A DNA stretch of 5,472 nucleotides from B21-G16 sp003644825 [NCBI: Candidatus Zhuqueibacterota bacterium] (GTDB taxonomy: Bacteria > SM23-31 > B21-G16): NCBI GenBank assembly GCA_003644825.1, contig QNDJ01000144.1:1-5472 (forward strand), given 5' to 3'. Every line of letters begins with the position of its first letter. Position 1 is the stretch's first letter. The notes beneath the pieces were generated by a model, which was given only the letters and a program-made list of their open reading frames with translations, searched no databases and was not told where the DNA came from. A program made the translations under genes and the position numbers. Below, piece after piece: positions 1 through 5,472 of this stretch.

Positions 1-559
1 CTTTTCTTCTGTGGCTTATTTTATTTTTGACTTTATTGCCCAGTTCGGCAAATGTTTTGTTGTAATTTTCAGGGATAAATAAGGGGTCATAACCAAATCC
101 ACTCAAGCCTTTCATTTTAGAAGATATTTTTCCTTTACAGATTCCTTCAGCAATTTCAAGGGTTTTTTCTCCCTTCAAGACCATAATGCACCTGAATTGA
201 GCTCTTCTTTTATCTTCGGGGATGTTCCTCATAATATCTAAAAGCTTTATATTATTTTCAAGGTCATCAGCATTTTCTCCTGCAAACCTCGCTGAGTTTA
301 CACCCGGAGCACCATCAAGAATATCAACTTCCAGCCCCGAGTCATCACTCAAAGTTAATATGCCTGTTTTGTCATAAAAATATTCAGCCTTCTTTTTCGC
401 ATTTTCCAGAAAAGTTTTACCATCTTCAATCACTTTTTCAGTTATTTTCAGGTCTTCTGGAATCAAAAAATCTTTAACAATACTTCCCAGTATTGTTTTT
501 ATTTCCTTTATTTTTCCCTTATTATTTGAAGCAATAAAAAGCTGTTCTATTTTTTTCAT
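1..559 (-). CDS. rdgB: RdgB/HAM1-family XTP/dITP pyrophosphatase, 3' end cut by window edge
   Basis: Cytoplasmic nucleotide-pool cleansing enzyme. The family hydrolyses non-canonical purine triphosphates (dITP, XTP, ITP) to the monophosphate plus pyrophosphate, keeping deaminated bases out of DNA and RNA. My own translation from the ATG at 559 gives 186 open codons down to the left edge. Family motifs appear in order: SNNKGK (residues 11-16, phosphate-binding), TFLENA (49-54), SDDSGLEVD (71-79, with the metal/catalytic acids D72 and D73), GAPGVNSARFAG (83-94), GFGYDPLF (154-161) and SHR (182-184). Family members are usually about 195-205 residues, so only about 10-20 C-terminal residues should be missing. 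The start is supported by AAAGGAA at 569-575, 9 bases upstream, and by SNNKGK falling at the usual distance from the N terminus. The gene follows the pump gene on the same strand after 64 bp with no terminator hairpin, so read-through is possible. The family call is secure; co-transcription with the pump is inference. Confidence 0.95.
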   Translation of the reverse strand, partial: MKKIEQLFIASNNKGKIKEIKTILGSIVKDFLIPEDLKITEKVIEDGKTFLENAKKKAEYFYDKTGILTLSDDSGLEVDILDGAPGVNSARFAGENADDLENNIKLLDIMRNIPEDKRRAQFRCIMVLKGEKTLEIAEGICKGKISSKMKGLSGFGYDPLFIPENYNKTFAELGNKVKNKISHRRK

Positions 560-623
560 TAATCAGAATTCCTTTATATGACCAAAAATATTAATCAGCA
601 GGCTTCTTACTTTTACATATTAT

Positions 624-3600
624 CTATAAGTCTTCCAGTTCTTTTTCGTAATCAATAAATTTTCCTTCGGGGGTAATAAATTTGTCTTTCAAAAACTTCA
701 GCTTTATATCATCGACAATAGAGAAGATACAGGGTATAGCAAAAAGTGTAGCGATAGTTGAAACAAGCAAACCGCCTACAATGGTGGTCGCAAAAGGAGC
801 CCATCCTTCTGATCTTCCACCAAGACCAATTGCCATCGGAAGAAGACCAAATATTGTGGTAACCGATGTTAGAATAATAGGTCTTAACCTCACTTTTCCT
901 GCCTCAATAATTGACCTCCACCTTCTGTAACCGCTGCGTCTTCTGTTGTTTATGAAACTGATTAAAACAATAGAATCATTAACTACAATTCCAGCAAGGG
1001 CTACAACTCCAAATAAAGTTACTATACTGAAGGGGCTTCTACTTAATAATAGTCCAAGCATAGCTCCAATAAAAGCAAAAGGAATTGTAAATAAAATTAT
1101 AAAAGGCTGAATCAAAGATTTAAACTGACCCCCAAGAATCATAAATATTAAAATAACTCCTATAATAAATAATCTTCCCAGGCTGGAAAAAGACTTTTTA
1201 AATTCTTCAAATTCGCCTCTGAAATCCAGTCTATATCCCGGGTATCTTTTGCCAATGTCTTTAAATTCTTCAACGAGTTTATTATTTACTTTAACGGCAG
1301 AAGTTTTTCTTTTATCAATATTTGCTGAAATAGTTATTGCTCTTTTTCTGTTGAACCTTTTTATTGCATAAAATCCGGGTTCAACCTTAATTTTTGCTAC
1401 ATCTTTTAGGGCAATAAGATTACCCTTCGGTGTTATAAGTTTCATATTTTTAAGGTCTGACAATTCTTTTCTGGCACTCTTTTTAAATTTAACAACAACG
1501 TCAATTTCCTCATCTCCATCCCTGATGACAGTAGCTTTATTACCTTCGAATGCATTTCTCACCATATATGCAATCTGAAAAACATCCAGACCAAGCATAG
1601 AAGCTTTCTCTTCATCCACATAAATCTTCAGTTCGCTCTTTCCTTCACCAAAATCCTGATTTATATCATAAACCCCATCCATCTGTTTCAATCTGTTTTT
1701 GACTTCATCTACCACTTTTTGAAGTTCATCAAAATATTTTCCTTTTACCTTTACTTCAACTGGTTTTCCAACAGGGGGACCTGTTTGAATTTTCATAAAT
1801 CTCACTGATTTTATTCCGCTTATATTGTTTACTTTTTCTCTTAGACTATTCATAATTTCATCGATAGTTCTTTTCCTGTCTTTCTTTTCTACAAGGTCAA
1901 CAATAACCTGCCCCACATAAGACCTCTGAAGCCATTCAGTTTCAGTTTGCATCAATCCAGCATTGGCAATAACACTCTTTACTTCTTCCTCGGGAAGGGT
2001 TAAAGCTACTTTTTCTACTTCCTTTATCACTCTATCTGTTTCCTCTAATTTTGTTTTTTCAGGCAACTCAACAAGTATAAAAAATTGAGAAACTTCCTCT
2101 TCACTAAACATTTCAACACCGACCAGGGGAATAAGACTGATACTCAATAAAAATATAATAATTATAGAAACTAAAACATAATATCTCCTTTTAAGGAATT
2201 TTTTTAACAGATGTACATACTTTATAGCGAATTTCTGAAAGTATTTTTTTCTGTGGTTATTTTTAGAGCTTCCCTTCTTGCTCCAGTCGCCTATATGAGC
2301 AGGTAAAACAACAAAAGCTTCAAAAATTGAAGCAAGCAAACAAAGAGAAACTACAATAGGGATAATTTCCATAAATTTTCCCATTATCCCTGGCATTAAT
2401 ACAAGAGGAAGAAAAGCAGCAATAGTTGTCCCTGTTGCAGATAAAACAGGTTTTATAACTTCGGTTGTTCCAATAATAGCCGCTTTTCTTGGAGAAATTC
2501 CTTTCTGAATATATCTATAACAGTTTTCTATAATTATGATTGCATCATCAACTATGACACCGAGTATGAGAACCAGCCCAAAGAGAGAGTTTCCATTAAG
2601 AGACTGACCCGTCTGTTTCATAAAAAAGAAAGTAGCCATAAAGGTAACAGGTATACCAAGTGCTGCAAACAGAGCATTTCTCCAGCCAAGAAAAAAATAA
2701 AGAACAATTATTACGAGTATTAATCCTATAATTGCATTTGATTGCAGTACATTAAGAGAATCTTTAATATAAATTGATGAATCGTTGGTTAAAGTTATCT
2801 TTACACCTTCGGGTATTGTTTCGTTATATTTTTCTACAATTTTTTTAATTTCGTTTATAATTTTTATTGAATTTCCCTCTTTTTTCTTTGATATGGATAT
2901 TGTTATAGCGGTTTTTTTATCAAGGCGGGATATGATGTTTAAGTCCTTAAATGTATCTTTAACATCAGCAACATCTTTTACCTTAAGATAATCTCCAAAC
3001 TTTCCTGACCTTATGATTGTATTTTTAATTTCGTCAACAGAATGAAGCTCCACCATTGTCCTTAGCAGATATTCGGAACGGCCTAATTTAAGAGTTCCAC
3101 CGGGCATATTCATATTTCGTTTTTTCAGTGTTTGTATAATCTGAGAAATAGCAAGATTATATGCATTAAGGCGAGCAGGGTCAACATTAACTAGAATTTC
3201 TCTTTCTCTTATTCCACCGAGTTCAGCTTTGGAAACATTCTTAATATCAAGTATTTCATCTCTCAGGTTTTCCGCAATTCTCTTCATTTCAAGTTCAGGG
3301 AGGTCTCCACTCAATACAACATTCAGAATAGGTATAAATTCATTCATACTGAACTCTAATATTTCCGGGTCTTCAACATCTGCCGGTAAATCTCGAACCT
3401 TATCCACCTCGCTCTTTAAATCCTGAACTAATTTATCAAATTCACCATTACTCACTTCTTCAAATTTCACAGATATAAAAGATACACCTTCGCTGGACTC
3501 CGAAGATATCGACTCAATCTTATCAACATCAGCAATCTCATCTTCGATAGGAATAGTAACCAGTTTCTCTATTTCTTCCGGCGAAACTCCAGGATATGGT

Positions 3601-3746
3601 GTTATAATAAAAACCCAGTTGAATGGAACATCAGGTATTAGTTCTCTCGGCAGGGTAAAAAGAGAATATGCTCCTACTATGATAATAAATAGTACAATAA
3701 AATTAACAAGAATCGGGTTTTTCACCGAGAATTTCGCTAACCACAT
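624..3746 (-). CDS. RND-family efflux transporter, inner-membrane permease subunit (AcrB-like, HAE type)
   Basis: Proton-driven inner-membrane pump that works as a trimer with a periplasmic adaptor and an outer-membrane channel to export hydrophobic or amphiphilic compounds. It has 1040 residues; AcrB is about 1050. The layout is the standard duplicated one: TM1 (about 12-31), first periplasmic porter/docking half (about 32-336), TM2-TM6 (about 337-481), a basic cytoplasmic linker (487-520), TM7 (about 521-540), second periplasmic half (about 541-855) and TM8-TM12 (about 857-1010), then a short charged tail. Recognisable motifs are PGVSPEEIE (52-60), TM4 VDDAIIIIEN (399-408) with D400/D401 matching AcrB D407/D408, and TM11 RLRPIILTS (953-961) with R953 and T960 matching R971 and T978. 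The TM4 VDD-type motif argues for drug/lipid export rather than heavy-metal (HME) export. In TM10 the AcrB Lys940 position is Asn923, followed by Asp924. The ATG at 3746 has GGAG 6 bases upstream and lies 21 bp after the adaptor stop. The substrate cannot be read from the sequence. Confidence 0.96.
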   Translation of the reverse strand: MWLAKFSVKNPILVNFIVLFIIIVGAYSLFTLPRELIPDVPFNWVFIITPYPGVSPEEIEKLVTIPIEDEIADVDKIESISSESSEGVSFISVKFEEVSNGEFDKLVQDLKSEVDKVRDLPADVEDPEILEFSMNEFIPILNVVLSGDLPELEMKRIAENLRDEILDIKNVSKAELGGIREREILVNVDPARLNAYNLAISQIIQTLKKRNMNMPGGTLKLGRSEYLLRTMVELHSVDEIKNTIIRSGKFGDYLKVKDVADVKDTFKDLNIISRLDKKTAITISISKKKEGNSIKIINEIKKIVEKYNETIPEGVKITLTNDSSIYIKDSLNVLQSNAIIGLILVIIVLYFFLGWRNALFAALGIPVTFMATFFFMKQTGQSLNGNSLFGLVLILGVIVDDAIIIIENCYRYIQKGISPRKAAIIGTTEVIKPVLSATGTTIAAFLPLVLMPGIMGKFMEIIPIVVSLCLLASIFEAFVVLPAHIGDWSKKGSSKNNHRKKYFQKFAIKYVHLLKKFLKRRYYVLVSIIIIFLLSISLIPLVGVEMFSEEEVSQFFILVELPEKTKLEETDRVIKEVEKVALTLPEEEVKSVIANAGLMQTETEWLQRSYVGQVIVDLVEKKDRKRTIDEIMNSLREKVNNISGIKSVRFMKIQTGPPVGKPVEVKVKGKYFDELQKVVDEVKNRLKQMDGVYDINQDFGEGKSELKIYVDEEKASMLGLDVFQIAYMVRNAFEGNKATVIRDGDEEIDVVVKFKKSARKELSDLKNMKLITPKGNLIALKDVAKIKVEPGFYAIKRFNRKRAITISANIDKRKTSAVKVNNKLVEEFKDIGKRYPGYRLDFRGEFEEFKKSFSSLGRLFIIGVILIFMILGGQFKSLIQPFIILFTIPFAFIGAMLGLLLSRSPFSIVTLFGVVALAGIVVNDSIVLISFINNRRRSGYRRWRSIIEAGKVRLRPIILTSVTTIFGLLPMAIGLGGRSEGWAPFATTIVGGLLVSTIATLFAIPCIFSIVDDIKLKFLKDKFITPEGKFIDYEKELEDL

Positions 3747-3757
3747 ATTAAACTCCG
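3747..3757 (-). promoter_or_regulatory. Ribosome binding site of the RND pump gene
   Basis: GGAG (3756 to 3753) with a 6-base spacer precedes the ATG at 3746, in the 21-bp gap after the adaptor stop. The stretch GGAGTTTAATATG differs from the adaptor's GGAGTTTAAAATG at one base only. This supports the chosen start, which puts TM1 close to the N terminus as usual for RND pumps. Confidence 0.8.
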
Positions 3758-3767
3758 GGTTATAGTT

Positions 3768-4856
3768 TTAAAAATTATTGACTTTTACTTTTATTCCATC
3801 AATCAGATTATATTGACCGACAATAACAAGGTAATCACCTTCAGTCAATCCTTTTTTAACCTGAACTCTATTTCCGATTGTTAAACCTGTTTCAAGCTTT
3901 CTCAATTTTGCAATACCCTTGTCAACCACAAATACTATTTTATCACCTTCTTTTTCAATAATTGCATCTCTTGTAATCATTATAACATTTTTTAGTTTTC
4001 CTGTTTTGATTTTTATTCTTACAACCATACCTGGTTTTAACTCGTTTATTTTATTATTAGGGGCAACTATTTCAACAGGAAAAGTTCTTGTATCTAAATT
4101 TGCTTGAGGGCTAACTGAAAATACTTTTCCTGAATATTGAACAACAGGATAGGCATCCGATGTGAGAGTTACGGGTTGTCCTTTTATAATTTTAACAACT
4201 TCCTTTTCAGATACACCAAGAACAACTTTTACCTTACTGATGTCGATCACTTTAACAACTGGTGTTCCCGGCGATACAATGTATCCAATATCTATTTTTT
4301 TCTCAGCAATTTTACCATTAATTGGGCTTTTTATTTTTGTGTTTTTTAGTTGTCTTTCTGCAGATTTTTTAACTGCAAGGGCATTTAAGTAACCAGCCCT
4401 GGCAATTTTTTCCTGTAGAATTGCATTTTCAAGGTCATGCTCGGTAACACTATTATCCTTTCTTAATTTTTCAAATCTTTCTCTATCTTTCTTTGCTTTA
4501 TTATAGTTTGCTGTAGTATTCATAAGCTGAGCATTAGCCTGTTCCACCGAAAGTCTAAATAGTTCATCATCAATCTCAACAAGAGTTTGCCCGGCTTTAA
4601 CAAAATCACCAACTTCCACTAACACTTTTTTAACCTTACCATTCACCTCGGAGCTTACCATAGTTTCACTGAAAGGTTTAACTATTCCTGTTCCTGAAAC
4701 TATTATATCAACATCTTCAGGCATAATTTTTACGACTTTAACAGGAATTGAAGAAATCGCTGTTTCTTCAACTTTACCATTTTTTTCATTTTTCTGGCAC
4801 TGAACTGTAATAAAGAATGCCAAAACAATTAAAAGGATATTTTTCATTTTTATCAT
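3768..4856 (-). CDS. Periplasmic adaptor (membrane fusion protein) of the RND pump, probable lipoprotein
   Basis: HlyD/AcrA-type adaptor that bridges the RND pump and an outer-membrane channel. It has 362 residues. A signal peptide with a hydrophobic core (about 7-18) ends at Cys20 in ITVQC, a loose lipobox, so lipid anchoring is likely but not certain. Domain order: first lipoyl half (about 66-97), alpha-helical hairpin (about 98-171), second lipoyl half (about 172-205, with KSPINGKI at 176-183), beta-barrel (about 207-283, with DTRTFPVEI at 255-263 and LKPGMVVRI at 273-281) and membrane-proximal domain (about 284-362). In the hairpin, R127, L131 and T138 have the spacing of the TolC-docking RLS motif (R128, L132, S139 in AcrA), with Ser replaced by Thr. 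The start at 4856 overlaps the PadR stop as ATGA and has AGGAG 6 bases upstream. Met4 at 4847 would leave a 15-base gap and is less likely. The gene is translationally linked to the upstream regulator and followed 21 bp later by the pump. Confidence 0.95.
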   Translation of the reverse strand: MIKMKNILLIVLAFFITVQCQKNEKNGKVEETAISSIPVKVVKIMPEDVDIIVSGTGIVKPFSETMVSSEVNGKVKKVLVEVGDFVKAGQTLVEIDDELFRLSVEQANAQLMNTTANYNKAKKDRERFEKLRKDNSVTEHDLENAILQEKIARAGYLNALAVKKSAERQLKNTKIKSPINGKIAEKKIDIGYIVSPGTPVVKVIDISKVKVVLGVSEKEVVKIIKGQPVTLTSDAYPVVQYSGKVFSVSPQANLDTRTFPVEIVAPNNKINELKPGMVVRIKIKTGKLKNVIMITRDAIIEKEGDKIVFVVDKGIAKLRKLETGLTIGNRVQVKKGLTEGDYLVIVGQYNLIDGIKVKVNNF

Positions 4857-5398
4857 TTTAAACTCCTGTTTTCATCTTTTAACATCTTTATAAGCTTCTG
4901 AACAAATTTTCTTTCCTCTTTAAGGCAATTATGTCCGAACTCTATCATTGCAGACAAAAATAAAGGGATATTCAAATTTTTCTGTGATTCAATTTCCCGT
5001 TTTAGATGTTTAATCTGTTTATTCAATATAATTTTTCTTTTTTTAAGGGCATTGACAGCTTTATCCTTTTTCAACCCTTTAATAAAAAAGGCACCCAGCA
5101 TAAAAGGATAATCTACAGTTTCAAAATTTACAATATTTTCTTCAACAAGATGTGCAAGTTCTTTTTTACCTTTTTCGGTGATGTGATATATATTTCTTTC
5201 TGGAGTTTTTCCCACCTTTTCTTTTTCAACTTTGATGAACCCTTTTTCCTCTAATCTGGTAAGAGTATTATATATTGATGGAAGACTTAGTTTCGCCCAG
5301 GAATCCATACCCCTTTTTTTTATTTCACTTTTTATTTCATACCCATACATCGGTTTTTCCATAAGAAAACCAAAAATGGTAATTCTATTCTTGTTCAT
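4853..5398 (-). CDS. PadR-family transcriptional regulator, likely local repressor of the efflux operon
   Basis: Winged-helix DNA-binding protein of 181 residues. PadR proteins are dimeric repressors that release DNA on binding small aromatic or drug-like ligands; several, such as LmrR, control neighbouring multidrug pumps. Visible family features: MYGYEIKSEI (17-26, helix 1), W34, SIYNTLTRLEEKGFI (41-55, the recognition-helix region) and the wing GKTPERNIYHITEKGKKEL (63-81). The rest (about 95-178) is a helical, Lys-rich segment (YPFMLGAFF at 97-105, then long helices) expected to dimerise. A C-terminal part of about 100 residues fits the longer PadR subfamily rather than the short one. The start at 5398 has GGAG 7 bases upstream and leaves the usual short N terminus before the wHTH. 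As first gene of the operon, with its stop overlapping the adaptor start, it is well placed for autoregulation. The ligand is unknown, and the repressor role is inferred from family and position. Confidence 0.94.
   Translation of the reverse strand: MNKNRITIFGFLMEKPMYGYEIKSEIKKRGMDSWAKLSLPSIYNTLTRLEEKGFIKVEKEKVGKTPERNIYHITEKGKKELAHLVEENIVNFETVDYPFMLGAFFIKGLKKDKAVNALKKRKIILNKQIKHLKREIESQKNLNIPLFLSAMIEFGHNCLKEERKFVQKLIKMLKDENRSLK
4857..4867 (-). promoter_or_regulatory. Ribosome binding site of the adaptor gene, inside the end of padR
   Basis: AGGAG (4867 to 4863) lies 6 bases upstream of the ATG at 4856 and within the last codons of padR. It decides between the two candidate starts: the ATG at 4856 is well spaced, while the second ATG at 4847 is 15 bases away. 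With the ATGA stop/start overlap it points to translational coupling of regulator and adaptor. Confidence 0.8.
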
Positions 5399-5416
5399 TT
5401 TTTGTCTCCAGTTAAA

Positions 5417-5432
5417 TATATTTTACAATATA
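5417..5432. promoter_or_regulatory. Candidate operator: 16-bp imperfect dyad overlapping the -10 element
   Basis: The sequence TATATTTTACAATATA has perfect 6-bp inverted arms (5417-5422 and 5427-5432) around a 4-bp centre with one mismatched pair. It covers the whole candidate -10 hexamer, where a bound dimer would block RNA polymerase. PadR dimers bind dyad sites of about this size, often in their own promoters. It is made almost entirely of A and T in an AT-rich stretch, so chance occurrence is a real alternative. Confidence 0.35.
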
Positions 5433-5447
5433 ATATTCTAAAATCAA
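5420..5447 (-). promoter_or_regulatory. Candidate sigma70-type promoter of the padR-adaptor-pump operon
   Basis: On the minus strand, TTGATT (5447 to 5442, 4 of 6 matches to TTGACA) is followed by a 16-base spacer and TAAAAT (5425 to 5420, 5 of 6 matches to TATAAT). Transcription would begin near 5413, giving a leader of about 15 bases that still contains the GGAG ribosome binding site at 5406-5409. An A/T run upstream (5451-5461) could act as an UP-like element. The region is so AT-rich that chance matches are likely, so this is a best candidate and not a firm call. Confidence 0.45.
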
Positions 5448-5472
5448 ATATTATTTTTTATAATCACTATAC

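Noticed and set aside
573-578. TATAAA as a possible -10 box for rdgB
   Set aside because: No matching -35 at the right distance, and a start from it would fall downstream of the rdgB ribosome binding site.
558-598. Nine-base direct repeat ATTAATCAG (558-566 and 590-598) flanking the rdgB start region
   Set aside because: Too short and AT-rich to be meaningful; no dyad symmetry or known site, and one copy overlaps the start codon.
682-930. Plus-strand open frame of 82 codons opposite the 3' end of the pump gene
   Set aside because: It lies wholly inside the antisense of a strongly supported RND gene, and its translation shows no recognisable domain.
4137-4392. Two overlapping plus-strand open frames opposite the adaptor gene
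   Set aside because: Both are antisense to a well-supported adaptor and overlap each other in different frames; low-complexity translations in AT-rich DNA are expected by chance.
5232-5441. Plus-strand open frame running across the padR start into the leader
   Set aside because: Its body is the antisense of the conserved wHTH, and the hydrophobic C-terminal residues come from AT-rich leader sequence. No coding support.
5451-5460. T-rich run on the plus strand that could be a terminator tail
   Set aside because: No GC-containing stem lies beside it within the window; it is better read as AT-rich promoter-upstream DNA.

Overview
The window is AT-rich throughout (roughly two-thirds A+T by eye), and every gene I can support lies on the minus strand. 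The proteins are rich in Lys, Ile and Glu. A tripartite-type RND efflux pump with a periplasmic adaptor implies a diderm (Gram-negative-type) bacterium with a low-GC genome. The sequence alone does not let me name a phylum. The adaptor's loose lipobox would fit groups with relaxed lipoprotein signals, such as spirochaetes or Bacteroidota-like lineages, but that is only a hint.

Layout in the direction of transcription (right to left): a short AT-rich leader (5399-5472) with a candidate sigma70-type promoter and an overlapping dyad; a PadR-family repressor (4853-5398); a periplasmic adaptor / membrane fusion protein (3768-4856), whose start overlaps the repressor stop by 4 bp; an RND inner-membrane transporter of 1040 residues (624-3746), 21 bp further on; and then, after a 64-bp gap, an RdgB/HAM1-type nucleotide-cleansing pyrophosphatase (1-559) that runs off the left edge. 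No terminator hairpin is visible between any of these genes, so all four may share one transcript. The first three form a very tight operon.

Working model: the PadR protein senses a small hydrophobic ligand and represses its own operon. When it is relieved, adaptor and pump are made together and export amphiphilic compounds across both membranes. No outer-membrane factor (TolC family) is encoded here, yet the adaptor hairpin keeps an RLS-like TolC-docking motif (R127, L131, T138), so the outer channel is probably encoded elsewhere. RdgB is a housekeeping enzyme and most likely only a downstream passenger.

I found no mobile element, CRISPR array, RNA gene or frameshift. The region is a fairly ordinary regulated efflux operon. 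The points worth a second look are the candidate autoregulatory operator, the altered TM10 proton-relay residues of the pump, the missing outer-membrane partner and the near-identical ribosome binding sites of the two pump genes.
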